From the NCBI GenBank assembly GCA_034387635.1, contig JAOANU010000004.1:434001-498000 (forward strand): 64,000 nucleotides of DNA, given 5' to 3'. The notes beneath the pieces were generated by a model. The model searched no databases. It was not told where the DNA came from and saw only the letters and a program-made list of their open reading frames with translations. The translations under genes and the position numbers were made by a program. Below, in pieces: positions 28,969 through 41,266 of the stretch (position 1 is its first letter; each line of letters opens with the position of its first letter). The DNA is from Rhodosporidiobolus odoratus. Lineage: Eukaryota; Basidiomycota; Microbotryomycetes; Sporidiobolales; Sporidiobolaceae.

Positions 28969-31900
28969 TCAGTCCCTCCTACCCTTCTTCCCTCCCGAGC
29001 CACCCCTCGGTCCCTTCCCACCTTTCCCCATCAAATCCCTAAACTGCCCATCCACAGCCTTTCCAATAAGGTGCTGAGGCAACGCCCTAACAATCTCTGA
29101 AACCTGTTTCTCAATCTCGTCCTGAGCGATCCCCGCCTTCTGAGCATGCTCGACCGACAACCGAAACATGGCCAATACGGCTAGAGAGACTTGAGTTTGT
29201 TGATCCGGGAAGGGCGCGTCGAGGGTGGCGGCGAGGGCGCCGACGGTGGCCGCTTGTTGATAGCCGGATGAGGAAGAGTAGTGCGAGGGACCGGCTCGAT
29301 CGCCGCGAGTGAGTCGGAGGAGAATCTCGACGACTACGATAGCACGAGAGAAGACAGAAAGAGCGAGAGCGAAAGGAAAAACAGAGAAAGAAGGGAAGGG
29401 GAAGAAGCAGAGCGACCTTCAGTCAGCTTGCTGCTCTCCGCCGCTTATGTGCAAGCCCTTCGAAGCCGATTTGAGACAGGAAAGGAACCTCAGGCTCACC
29501 GTTATCAATGCTGGACATGTGGTTCTTGACAAAGTCTCTTCGCTCGTTAAGCGTGCCGACATTCGAAGTAGCCGCCCAAGCGTCGAGGGCGTGTCGAATG
29601 GTGGGAGGCTGCGTCGAAACAACAGCGAGAAACACAGCGACACATCTTCGTCAGCGCCGAGAAGGGGGCATCAAGGCAGAGGTAGCGCACCGCATCCGGA
29701 TCAACGACCTTGATCTTGCCCCTCCAATCGCTCAATTTCTGCGTATCCTTCGGATCCGCTCCATTCGAGATCCCCAAGCTCAAAATCCAACTCTCGACTT
29801 CACCCGTCTTGACCCATCGAGCTTCGGTCAGAGGGTTGGCTTTGTCTAGCTGCGCTGAGACGGTAATTGTTTCGCGAGAGAGGGCGGCGGGGTGGGGAGC
29901 GACAGGTGCTTCGGTGGTCGAATCGGCGGTGGTCGCCGGCGGTGGGGCCACCAGCAATCGGTGTAGGGGCGGGAGGAGGGCGTCTGGCGAGTGCGAGGGA
30001 TCTTCCTCGGACGAAGGTCGCCAAGCGAGTTCGAGAGCGGTTCGATCCATGACGATGTAGTCGTCCGCTTCAGGGTCAAGGGCTTCGACCTGTCGATGCA
30101 CAGACCAGTCAGCCGCAACCCAGAACATCAGATTAAAGGGAGAGAAACGCACCAAGATACCCTTGCAAACCCTAAACTCGTCCTCCACCGCTTGCTCTCC
30201 CTCCTTACCTCCTAGCAAGGCCGGCTTGCACCTGACCACCAATTCGATCCTGGCTTCGCCCCTCAAGATTCTCACCGCCTCGACCACATCTGCATCGAGT
30301 AGCATGCGGCGGGTGTTCCGAGCGTACGAGATCGAGATGCGGTCGCCGGCGGGTTCGGGAGGAAGGAGCAGTGGCGTCGTAGAGGTCGAGGCTTGAGCAA
30401 CGGTTGCAGTGGAAGGAGCGAGAGATGTCTCGCGAGCCGAATTGGTTGGTGCAGGATCGTTGCCGGCAGGGGCCGAGTCGGGTGCTTCGACCTTGGTCAC
30501 GACAAGGTCGGCCTCGTCCTCTTCATTCTCCTCGGCGTCGCCAGTCTGCGCAGGTCGCTCCGGTGCCGCAGACGGCTCTGCCTCGTCCCCGTTGACGACG
30601 GAAGAAGCAACGAGAGGCTCGCCATCGACGTCGTCTTCGTTGTACTCTTCTCCATCGATGGCCTCGCCATCGACATCCTCTTCCTCCTGCTGCGCAGGCT
30701 CTTTGTCTCGCTCCTCCTCCTTCAGCTGCGCAGGCTCTTTGTCTCGCTCCTCCTCCTTCTCTTGTACCTCCTCGGCTTTGACCTCTTCCTCAGTTTTCTC
30801 CATCACCTCAGCGGCAGGCGCCGGCTGAGTCAGTTCCTCCTTCGTCTCGCTCATGACCGCAGGAGTAGGGGCCGACTCTGCCTGTCTGCCCTGCTCCTTC
30901 TCCTTCTCGTTCCCTTCCTGCACCACGGATTCAGTCCCTGCCTGCGCCGACGGTTGAGCGACGGGAGGAACCGAACCAGCTTTACTTGCCGGACCCTTTG
31001 GCGCCGATGAAGGAGGGACCGGAACGGTGTAGCTGGAAGCGGCGGTGACGGGCGAGGAGAAGTAGATGCGAAGGCGGGAATTCTCGCGAGGCGCGGGGGG
31101 AGCGGGAGGTGGAGGAACAGGCTCAGAAGGTGGTGGCGGCGGGATGCTGGGGACGTCTTCGACTGGGGCTGCTTTTGCTTCGGACTCGGTAGCGGCAATG
31201 TCCTGTGACGCGATTTCGTCTGGTTTGACTTCGACCTGCTCAGGGTGAGGCTGAGAAGGCTGGAGAGTCTCGAGGGAAACTTTCTCCCCTTCTTCGTCTG
31301 CACCAGTTGCCGCCTCTTCAACCTTGACCTTCTTCGCCTCCCTGGCTTCCTTCTCCTTCGCATGTTCAGCGTTCGCGTCGGAAACGATCAGGTCACCGTC
31401 TTCATCGTCAGAGGCGCCGTCAGTGTCGTCGTCAAGGCGATGCTTGCCCTTCGAAGGCTGCGGCTGTTGTGCGGGAGCGGCAGGAGTGGCGAGAGAAGCG
31501 GTCGAGGTGGAATCGGTAGGTTCGGCAGGAGCAGCAGGAGTGGAGTCGCTCTCAGGCTTGGCATCCTCGATGGACACGTCGCCATCGTGGCCGTTCTGCT
31601 GAGCGGCGGCGGTAGGAGGAATTTGATCGATCGACATGTCGGCGGCTTCTTCGCCGTCGACGTCTTCTTGCTGTTCGTCATGCTTGATAGCGATCGGATC
31701 GGAAAGAGCTTCAGCGGCAGTAGAGTCTGCGCGCCGGTGTAACATGAGTACGGAGACTTCGAAAGAAAAGCGAGAGAAACACACTTTCGCCTTCAACCGT
31801 GGCATCCTCCTTCTCCTTGACCAACCTCTCGAGTTCTTCCGCCGCCTTCTTGATTTCCATCTCAACCCTCTCCGCCTTCCATTCCCACTCGAGCTCCGGA

Positions 31901-33304
31901 ATGCTCAATCCTTCAATCCTAAAGTCGGTCAGAGTCCTCTTCGCCGCGCCTTCCTTCTCATGCTCCTTGTCCTCCCTATGCTTCCCACCTCGAGACGAAG
32001 ACTCGGGACCTGCACCCGACCCAGACCCGGCACCCCACTTCCTCTCTTTCCTGGGCGCCTGCTGATTGACTCCTGCACCGCGAGTCGATCCACCCGGCGC
32101 GGCGAGCCCCTTTGGACCTTTAGGCGCAGTCGGCACCGCTGGACCACGCGGTGCGCCTGACGGACCATACTTTGACGAGCCCGGCAGGCCCGACATGGGC
32201 CTCCCAGCCGATGAGTTCGAAGCGACGGACGGTGCTCGTCCACCTCCCCCGCCTCGACGGTCATCTCCACCCCTCGGGCCCCTAGGACCCGAACCTCCTC
32301 TAGGTCCAGACGGCGCGCCCGACCCATATCCATCGCCACCTCCACCGCCATACCCGCCTCCCATCCCCATAGCTTGCATCCCTGGCGGGACGCCCCGACC
32401 TCCTGCAGGTCCTCGAGGTCCTCCTCCTCTTCCGCCTCGAGACGAACCACCCCGAGGCGGTGGAGGTCGATCGTCGTACCTATCCCTGTCCCTATCCCTG
32501 TCTCGATCTCCAGGTCCATACGAATCATACCCTCCCATTCTCCCTCCACCCCTTCCGCCTCCTCCACGATCCATTCCTCGCCCACTCCTTCCCCCTACAG
32601 GTGGAAGTATGGAAGGTGGCATCGAAGCGGGCGGTGGACCGGGCGGGAGCGGAGGCTGATGAGCCGGCGGAGGAGGTTGATCGTACCTCGTTCTCTTGTA
32701 CGGGGGCGCTCCCGGACTCTGATTGCTCAAGGGTGGAGGCGGAGGCGCGCCGTAAGCCGGTTGAGGGGGTTGAGGAGGGTAACCTGGGGCTGGCGCGGCA
32801 CCGTAGGGAGAAGCGGCGCCGGCTGCAGCGGCTTGTTGTTGGGCTTGGGCGGCATAGGCGGCGTAGTAGGCAGCGTACTGGTGGGCTTGTTGGGCGGCTG
32901 CTGCTGCGACGGCAGCATTGGGGTCGGGGACGGCGACGGAGGAGTAGGGAGAAGCTGCAGTAGCGGGAGTCGCAGCCTGCATGACGGAACAAAGTGAGAT
33001 TTCGAGGGAAGCGAAGAGAGAGAAAAGGAGATAGACTTACCTGACCGTACCCATACCCCGGGTACTGAGGGTGAGCTGCCATTGCCTGAGCTTGTGCTGC
33101 AGTCTGCTGTGCTTGAGGTTGAGGAGGTGCGGCGTAGGCAGCGTAATGAGGCGCGTATTGAGTTGCACCGGGTTGAGGCGGGGGAGGACCGGGAGGGAGA
33201 GGGGGAGCGGCTGCGGCTGGTTGAGCGTAAGCTGCTGCGTAAGGTGACTGTTGAGATATGTTGGGAGGTGGAGCGGCCGAGGAAGAGTTGTAAGAGCGTT
33301 TCAT
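28969..33304 (-). CDS. Large RGG-motif protein with conserved C-terminal region
   Basis: About 1,290 residues. The start MKRSYNSSSAAPPPN opens a Pro/Ala/Gln/Tyr-rich region (PQYPGYGYGQ, AAYYAAYAAQAQQQ), then a long RGG/RG region with a run of alternating Arg-Asp (DRDRDRDRDRYDD). A helix block TDFRIEGLSIPELEWEWKAE with a coiled coil (KKAAEELERLVKEKEDATVE) follows. The acidic, Pro-rich middle contains a tandem repeat of KEEERDKEPAQ. The C-terminal half looks folded and conserved: DRISISYARNTRRMLLDADV, EARIELVVRC, EARWVKTGEVESWILSLGIS, PPTIRHALDAWAATSNVGT, ERRDFVKNHMSSIDN and VSEIVRALPQHLIGKAVDG. Composition points to an RNA-binding nuclear or granule protein. I recall similar uncharacterised fungal proteins but no name. 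About six exons. Confidence 0.75.
30691..30762 (-). repeat. 36-bp tandem repeat, two copies, coding
   Basis: Encodes two adjacent 12-residue units (KEEERDKEPAQL and EEERDKEPAQQ) in the acidic region of the RGG protein. The copies are identical over at least 32 bp. Confidence 0.85.
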
Positions 33305-34471
33305 CGGAAGAGGGGAGAAATAGACGAGAAGGGGGGAAACGGTCGCGGTGGACTAGCGTCGGGAGAGAGGGGGACAGGAGAGCTGTCGAGCTTTCGTGCG
33401 GTTGTCTGACTGTTTGAACAAGCCGCGTTACGAGTTGAGGGCGGGGAGGAAAGGAAGAGCGGACGCAGGGTTGGAATCTACCAACACTCGCCCGGCGTTC
33501 GAAGGGCATGGGAAGAAGCGCACGAACTACTAAGAACTACAGTAGACGTTGTGCCTCAGCTCACCTCGGGGCTCTGTCTTCTTCTCTCGCCCCCTCAAGC
33601 ACGCTCGCAACAATCGCCTCTTCGAGACTCCGTTACACGTCAAGCACGCCTGATACCTAGCCTAGAGATCCAGGACGGTGCAACACCGCGGGCACCACAA
33701 ACATCGTGCAGGCAAAGACGCGGACGACTGCCAAAGAGACCGCTTTCTTCCCGACCCCTCCCCTCGCTTCGCCCTTCTCGTTTAGCGGTGGCATGTCAGG
33801 CTCGTCACGGCTGGCCTATCTCGACACCGCGTGGGCTGCACTCACGAGCTGCGCAGTCCTCAAATAGGACGCCTTCGCTAGCAGAGCACTCCCTTTTCTC
33901 CCCGTGCCGTCTTGTTCCCTCTTTCCTCGGTGCAAGTGGCGGCTTAACAGGTACTCGCGTTGATTCCAAACATCACACGAAACGAAACGAAGACTATGCA
34001 CGAATCGGTCCTCCCCATCTCGAGATTGCGGTGTGCGCCGCGCTGCTCGTCCAGCTATATATATGCCTTTTCTCATGCTTCCCGTCTTGACACTGGCCAC
34101 TCCCGCAGATGTCCGCGAGGGAGCGGGTCGAAGCTGTTCACACTGCGCTCTGGCTGGCTTCCGGCTTGTGAAGTCGTTGCATGTCGTTGTTGTAGTCGCA
34201 TGAACGCCTTGAACGTTCGGCGTGCTTTTCCTTCTCTTTTTTTGTGCTCCAGCCTAGCCTCGACATCGCTCGTCTTTGTTCACAGACCCCATAATTCGTT
34301 CACAGCCCAACTGGCGGCGAGCCATACAGTGACCATCCGATACTTCCTGTGATGCTAATGAGACGGCAATGACGCTGCTCTCTTTTGAACGGTGGGCGGA
34401 CTTCGACCATGCTTCGTCTCTCGCTCCTTCCTTTTACAAAGCACCTTGATCGCTGCAAGTCGAGCTAGCCA
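33305..34471. promoter_or_regulatory. Divergent promoter region, RGG gene / MRS2
   Basis: 1.17 kb between divergent starts. A strong TATA-like run (TATATATAT) sits at 34056-34064, about 410 bp before the MRS2 start. Long frames here have no recognisable product. Confidence 0.45.
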
Positions 34472-36994
34472 ATGCTCTGCAGGACTATCTCCTCTCGGCT
34501 GGGCTTGAAGCGCTGTGCCTTCCCTCATCTCGCATTTACTCCGCAGCTTCACTTCGTCGACCGACTGGGAGTAGCGGGAGCAGCTGCACAGGCATCAAGA
34601 GGCGTGCACTCCTGCGCTCGTACGGGAGCAGTACAATCTGGAGCGGACTCATTCTCCTCACTTCGACATTTCCCCACCTTGAGCGCCTCCACCTCGCCCA
34701 GCTTCGACCACCGCAAACTCTACCACCACTCTTCTCCTCACGCCCCCGCTTCCCGCTCCCGTACCTCGTCGTCCTCATCTTCTGTCACCCTCGGCCCTCC
34801 AGGCGCTTCAACTACCTCTCCAGAGGGAACCGTCGCTTCCCATGGCATAGCGTATTCGAGGCATGAACTGGTGTCGAGTTGGCATGCTGCTGCCAGAGAC
34901 GTTAGCCCGCTCGATGTCAGGTGGGAGGGGAAGGACTCGATCGAGGCAAACTGTCAGCTCTCGTTTTCGCTTTTTCTTTCTTTCTTTCTCCCTTTTCCTA
35001 CCCATTCCTGTCGAAAACTCGAGAAGGATATGCTGACTCCTTGTTTGCATGGGTACGTACAGATCTTATCTTACGAGAAGATGGAACGATTGAGCAGCCA
35101 GACGACAAACTGGATAAACAAGCCGTAATTGAGCAGTTTGGATTGCTTGTGCGTAATCTCTGTCAACTGTTCCTCCGGCGGCCTCATGCGGTTCCTCGGT
35201 CAAGCTACTCACTGAATGCCGATGCCCTAGCCTCGTGACCTTCGCTCCCTCGACGCCCACATCCTCGACGTCCGACCAGCCTTGATCGTCGCCGAAAAAT
35301 CCCTTATTTTCTGTTCTCCCATAACGCGAGCCATCATCGCTGCCGACCAGTACGCCTCTTCTCCTCTTATTTCGTGCCTCTACCTCTACCTCAGGCGTGC
35401 TGACGTTTTGTTCTTGTTTTCCTCCCACCCGTCACCGCCACAAAAGAATCATCCTGATCGGTACCGACCGTGACAACCCCATCTGCGACGAAGAGCAAAG
35501 TCGCAAGATGGCCGAGAGTGTGCAGAGTGTCATGAGGTATCTTGAAATTTCGGGCAGCGCGACGGGCCCAAAGAGTACGGCGCCGTTCGAGTTGCGGTGC
35601 GTCCATCTCCATCTTTCGCTTGCTCTCTTACTGTCGGCCTCGTGTTGGACACGTCTTTGCAGCCACTGACTCGAAAGGCGGATCCTACAGAGCCCTCGAA
35701 GCCCTCCTTCTCCTGACCGTCCGCGGCCTCAAGAACATTTCGACGGAACTGCAAGAACGCGTCTACAAGACTATTCCGCAATTGCGATTTGGTGTTTCTC
35801 CAGCAGAGTTGCGAGACCTTCTCGAGTGCAAGAGGACAGTCGAGGATTGTCTGATGGGAGGAAGGGCGATGCAGAGTGCTTTGGCTAGCGTGTTGGCGGA
35901 TGGTGCGTGCGGACTTTACTCGAGCTGTTTTTTCTGTGGCTCCCTCTGAGATGCCAGGGGTAATATCGCTGATTGCATCGTATTCATAGATGAGGACCTC
36001 GCGCATATGTACATCGGCGACAAGGTTCGAGGGTACACTCGTCAGACCCCAGATCATCAGCAAGCCGAGCTTTTACTCGAATATTGTAGGCTCCCTTTCG
36101 CTCTCGCCTCGTTCTCGCCTCCCCGTGAAACTTCCGAAAGCGCACTGCTGACGCTTCCGTTCTCGCTGATTCCCTCCCTTCGTCATCCGCCATTCTGTCT
36201 GCTCCCCCCTCCTCGATCGAATGCGAGCACAGACGAGCGTCGTCTGGACGAGACCTCCGAATCCTGTGAACGTCTCTCCACCCTTCTCGGTGAAGTAGAC
36301 TCGAACATCTCGCTCGTGTTGGCGAGTACTCGGGTTAGGTTGCAGAATCTCGAATTGCAGGTGCGGTGGTCGTTTCTCCGAGCTGGTCTTTTACACTGTC
36401 TCGTCTATTGAGGCGGAGTTGACTGGTAACTGATGAGAGGATCCTCGCAGACTGCTATCGGAACCCTCGCACTGGGCGCGGGCGCAACTATCGCTGGCTT
36501 TTTCGGTACGTCTTGCGTCGCCTTCGTCTTCTCCGATGCTCGCGGGATCTATTGCTGACAAGCTGGAACGCGTTGGACAGGTATGAACTTGACCAGCGGG
36601 ATTGAAGAGCACCCCACTGCATTCTACTGGGCGACGGGCGGAGCCATGAGTCTGATGATCGGTGCGTTTCCTCCTGCCGAGCTTCTTTCACGATTCCACG
36701 CAGCGCGTTATTGGACCCATCCACTGACTCGATCCATTGCCCGCCACCCTGCACTGCACTGCAGGTGTCACCGCCATCGGCTGGATCCGCCTCACCCGAG
36801 CCCGAAAATCTCAACTCTTCCTCCGGTCCGCCTTGCAACCTCGCAAAGACGAGGAGTTAACGCATCATTGGCGTGCGGGTCCGGTTGACCCGCCGAGTAC
36901 GAGGCAGATTGAGGGGGGGCAGAGAGGCAGGAAGGGCAAGGTGGAGGAGAGGGTGGAGGAACCGATGAAGAGGAAGGATGGAACGCAGATTTAG
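34472..36994 (+). CDS. MRS2: Mrs2-type mitochondrial magnesium channel
   Basis: CorA/Mrs2-family Mg2+ channel of the inner mitochondrial membrane. The N-terminus MLCRTISSRLGLKRCAFP is a basic, amphipathic mitochondrial presequence, followed by a Ser-rich stretch. Core exons: RDLRSLDAHILDVRPALIVA (Mrs2 signature), KSLIFCSPITRAIIAADQ, LQERVYKTIPQLRFGVSPAE, DEDLAHMYIGDKV, ESCERLSTLLGEVDSNISLV, STRVRLQNLELQ and the first membrane helix IGTLALGAGATIAGFFGMNL, which ends in the obligatory G-M-N selectivity motif. The loop is TSGIEEHPTAFYW and the second helix ATGGAMSLMIGVTAIGWI. A basic tail follows. The E-rich loop after GMN matches Mrs2 rather than bacterial CorA. About ten exons, one splitting the FF-GMN motif. 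Confidence 0.9.
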
Positions 36995-37317
36995 GGATTA
37001 GAGGGGCTGGAGGGGTACCAATAGAGGCGGACAGCTGAGTGCAAGGGGCGTAGAGCTTGCAGTGTAGATCGCTGTCGCACTTGTTCGTGACGCTTTTAGC
37101 TTTTTTGCTCACTTTTCTTCTTTTGCTTGCCGCGAGGAGCGCGGCTGCTCCCTTCCGCTGGCATCGTCCTGGCGGCTCTCTCGAGGCGTGGTCTCTCTAC
37201 GAGATTTGGTCAATGCCCTGGCAAAGTCGCTGCCTATCGTTAGCCGGACCCTTTCCGGCAACTCGGAAGGTGAGAAAAACAGCCGGTCTCTCTCTTGTCC
37301 TTCTGCCCTCACTAGGC

Positions 37318-38988
37318 ATGACTAGCAGCGCACTCGTGCAGGAGTCTGGCGTCGTGCTAGAGACAGGTCCACTGCTCCCTCTGCTTCCTCCCCAACCAAT
37401 CACTCGACCACTTCCCCCACTTCCTCCTCGACTTGCATCTTCACCCATACACCCAGGATGGACAAGTCAGACCCACATTATACCCGCCGCGTTTCCGAGA
37501 TCCTACAAGGGTAGCACCCGCCCCGCTTCCTCGCCCCGTTCACCTTTTCCAACTCCACCAAAACCCGGTCAACGCATCAACCCAAACGAGGCGTATCAGG
37601 CATTACTCGGCCCCCAAGTCGAAGGGATCAGCTACAAGGTCAAGCTCGGTGACCAGACGGAGCTGGACGGTCAGGAGCAGCTGGCGGTGGTGGTCAATCG
37701 GTATAGACCCGAGAAGAAAGTGGTGGGCAAAGGGCTTACTCTAGTCTTTTCCCATGCAAATGGGTTCTACAAGGGTACGTCTCCAATTCTCTACCAGATG
37801 AGCGCACGCTAACAGAGTTTTGCGGTGTGGTGGCGAGCAGAGGTCTGGGAAACGACTCTGAAAACGCTTCTTGAGCAGATAGAAGCGGACGGGCGGAGCC
37901 TGCCTATCGAGGAAGTCTGGGCACTCGATTGTATCAACCAGGGAGACTCGGCGGTGCTTAATAGGCAGGTACTGGGAGATGTTTGTGCGTTTTCCTGTCC
38001 TGTTCCTGTTTCCGGTTCCATCTCCTTGCTGAACCTGCTTTTCGTGCAGTCAATTGGGCAGATCACGGTCGCGACTTGCTCAGTTTTGTCATCTCGTTCA
38101 TCGACTCACCTACCCTTTCCTCCCCACCTTCGCAGGGGCCCACATTGCTTTCCCCAGCGAAGGATGTTGCCCCCGCGCGTTTCTCGCTCGACCACACTTC
38201 TCCCACTGCATCTGGGCCATCCATTCCCTCACCTCGGACCTACCGCGACCGGCTCATAGTCGGTATCGGCCACTCCCTCGGCGGCGCCGCTACGGCCTTC
38301 GCTTCATCCGCTCTGCCCTCCCTCTTCTCCTCAATCATCCTCATCGACCCCGTGCTCCCCACTCCACACGTCTCTACTCGAAGTATGGAGAAACTCACGA
38401 CCGGTGCGTTAGTGCGGAAAGAAAGGTGGAGTAGCAGGGAAGAGGCGCTTGAGAGCTTTGGGAAGAAACCGTTTTTCCAGGCTTGGGACAGAAGGGCATT
38501 GGAGGCGTATTGTGAGTTCGGCTTGGAGGAGGTCGAAGGGGACGGGGTAAAGCTGAAGTGCGAGGCGAGGGATGAAGCTGTACGATTCCTCTCTCGCTCT
38601 TCACTTCTGTCCATGCACTCTGTTTATACACTTGTCGCCTGGCCTTTCCCTTGACCCTGTCATCCTCAGCTGACGCCTCGTTGATTTGTAGCTCACCTTC
38701 TGCGACCCCATGTCAGTCGCTTCCCGTCGAGCATGTTCCCGCCTGTCCCTCCTACCCCGGTCCCTCCCCGTGCACTTCATCTTTGCGGATTCCAACCGCT
38801 CCGTCCTGCCCGAGGAGGATATCGACTACATTCTTGGTACTGCCGTTCCGCACGCGTCGGCATCAAGGGTGAAAGGGGCGGGGCATTTGGTGGTGCACGA
38901 GAAACCGGAGGAGACGGCGAGGTTGATTGGGGAGTTTTTGGAAAGGACGTATCCAAGAGAGGATGGGAAGAGGAAGGCGAAGCTGTAG
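37318..38988 (+). CDS. Peroxisomal alpha/beta hydrolase, Lpx1-like, with PTS1
   Basis: Serine hydrolase of the fungal Lpx1-like group. Core blocks: GKGLTLVFSHANGFYK (oxyanion loop), EEVWALDCINQGDSAVLN, NWADHGRDLLSFV, the nucleophile elbow VGIGHSLGGAATAFASS, IILIDPVLPTP, HFIFADSNRSVLPEED (acid residue) and VKGAGHLVVHEKPEETARL (catalytic His). The protein ends RKAKL-stop: AKL is a canonical peroxisomal targeting signal type 1 with helpful basic residues before it. I chose the ATG at 37318 (MTSSALVQESG), which follows a CACTAG acceptor. A farther upstream in-frame ATG at 37057 would add a secretory-like hydrophobic leader at odds with PTS1. The gene stops 127 bp before the acyltransferase start, same strand. 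Confidence 0.8.
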
Positions 38989-39115
38989 CTGTGATCTGCT
39001 GCGGTACCGCAGAGCATACGTTTGTCATCGACTCAATCCGACGTTGGAATCGGCCAGGTCTTCATTGGCTTTCTCACCGTTGTCGATCTCGTCAAGGCAC
39101 CTCTGCACTGTCGCC

Positions 39116-41266
39116 ATGACCTTTTCGTCGTGGCCAGGATACTTGACTGGCGATCGCTGGTCGCGGCACACCGTATCTGTCGACATCGACTCTGCTCCTC
39201 GCCCAGTTTACAAACGACGTCTAGGACTTCTCGAATGCAAATTCGACCAGGCGACGCAGATACATGGACAATCCGATACCTTTGTGCGATTACTGGTCAC
39301 CCTTCCGAGCCCAGCAAACGAAAGGGGTGAGCAGGAGATCGAGGCATACATGGGGAGGATGGTTCTCGCATGGGCAACGGCGAGGGAACAGCATCCGTTA
39401 TTGAGCGCTGCTGTGCACGACGTGGAAGGCGATTCTGCGGTGCCTGGTGTCCAGCCGCGCGAGTTCCGCTACGCCCCTCCACCCGGCGGCGAGGAAGCAC
39501 TTCGGAATGCGAGGGAAACGGTGCTCGTGCATCGTGTTAAGGGGCAGGAATTGGAGGAGGCGATGGATGGGGTACAAGATCGGCGTATTCTGAACGGCGA
39601 AAGGGTGCTGCTGGACCAAGGCAGCTGTCTCGCCCGCCTCGTCCTCGTCCGAAGCGATGAATACCCGCTGCAATTGGGCTTCTTTCTGGTCATCTCGCAT
39701 GTCGTGCGCCCTTGTCTCTCGTTTTCCCACTGCATACCAAGCTCACTGTGATCTGTCGCCCAGATTTCGGACGGCTTGTCCGTGTTCAAGCTTGTCAACG
39801 AGCTATTCACTCTCGCTTCCTCCGCCTCGTTACCGACGCCTCCTGCGCCTACAGCTTTCCGCTTACTCGACGACTTTCTGTGTCCCTCTATATCTCTGCG
39901 CCTGCAACCCTGGCAGGTCTCAGCGGCGATTCTACAAGCCTGGTCAATCGGACGATCCGATAGCGACGACCTCCTTTCCCGCCTTCCTCTGGCAAATGAG
40001 GAGCACTACCCCGCTACCCCCGTCCCACCTTCGACATCGCTCCCACCACCGACGACCGCGACCGAAGTGCCACCGACCGCGCCCCAAACCCGCCCTTCGA
40101 CCACTTCCCACCCCTCTATCCCCCGAAAACGCTGGTTCTGGGCCATTCACCGCGTCCTCCTCGGTATCCGATATCAGCGATATCCTCGCACGCTCGCCAT
40201 CCCCAGGATCGCCTATCCGAATCCACCGGTGCAGGCGCGGAATCGATGGCCGCAAATGAGGTTCAGCAGGGAGACTTCGTCGAGATTAATAGCGTTGTGC
40301 AAGCAAGAGGGGATCAGTCCAAGTGAGCCTCAAGAGTCTCTCTCAGATCATCAAGCTCACTCTGACCTATGCTTCCCGTTTCGCAGGCATGCTCCTCTAC
40401 TCGCTCATCTCCCTTTCAGTCTCCAACATTTTCGCCACCGAACACCCCGCTGCACCTTACCACCCCATCATCCTCGGTTTCCCCTTTTCCTTCCGCCCCT
40501 TCCTTTCTCGCGAAGCCGTCTCCGCACCGTCCGTATCGAGCAGCGATCCCGCCTCGGACCTCGCCATCCGTATTACCTTTGGTCAAATCCACCTGCCCAA
40601 CCTTCCGCTTGATCCGCAAAATCCGAACGATGCGACAAAGATCAGACAGACGGCGTTCAGAGGAGCGAGGTTGGCGAAAGAGCAGTTTGCGAGGAAGCTG
40701 GCGCCGGATGCGAGGAGCAGGAGTTTGTTCATGGCTGAGGCTTATTCGTTGGTGCTGAAGAGGTTATTGTACGTCAGGAATCTCTGGGTTTCGGAGACTG
40801 TTCAGGTCGAGCTGGGGACTGATTTGCTAATCTATGCAGTAGTGGTGCGGGAAGACCCCCAATCACGTACGAGGAACCGAAGACTGCGTTAAACCCTAGC
40901 AGTGCGCACTTCGTTTCGCACCCACTAGCAATTCCGAAGTGCGTGCTAACGTCCTTGTTCACAGTGATCGGCGACGTCTCTCGCATCCTTTCGACCACTT
41001 TCCCCCTCCCTCCCTCCTCCCCCTCCTCTCCATCAACCCTTAAACGAGAAATCCGCCTCTCCGCCCTCCTCCTCGGCACCCGCCTTCACAGGGGCGAAGG
41101 AATGCTCCTCGAAGCTCTCACCTGGGATGGGATGGTCACCCTTTGTTTGGGGGTTGATGATGGGTTGATTGCGAGGGAGACGGTGGACAGGTTGTTGGGA
41201 GGGATTAGGGAGGTTGGGGAGGTCGTTGCTTGGGGGAGAGTCAAGAGCGGGGAGCAGCTTGCATGA
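39116..41266 (+). CDS. Condensation-fold CoA-dependent acyltransferase-like protein (HxxxDG)
   Basis: Resembles the NRPS-condensation/alcohol-acetyltransferase superfamily. The start MTFSSWPGYLTGDRWSRHTV is followed by RRLGLLECKFDQATQ, VLAWATAREQHPLLSAAV, LVRSDEYPLQLGFFLVISHV and ISDGLSVFKLVNELF. Splicing joins these last two into H-V-I-S-D-G, the HxxxDG catalytic motif. The His lies at an exon end. A Pro-rich insert follows, then the second half: SRETSSRLIALCKQEGISPS, MLLYSLISLSVSNIFATEHP, ILGFPFSFRPFLS, IRITFGQIHLPNLP and a final exon VIGDVSRILSTTF ending GEQLA-stop. The substrate is unknown; acyl transfer to an alcohol, amine or sugar lipid is possible. It is adjacent and codirectional to the peroxisomal hydrolase. 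Five or six exons. Confidence 0.72.

Noticed and set aside
33551..34352. Plus-strand frames of 130-180 aa in the RGG/MRS2 intergenic region
   Set aside because: No domain pattern, and a TATA-like run lies inside them; more likely promoter DNA.
37057..37320. Hydrophobic N-terminal extension of the peroxisomal hydrolase (MQCRSLSHLFVTLLAF...)
   Set aside because: It would make a secretory signal on a protein with a C-terminal PTS1; a splice acceptor just before the ATG at 37318 gives a better start.
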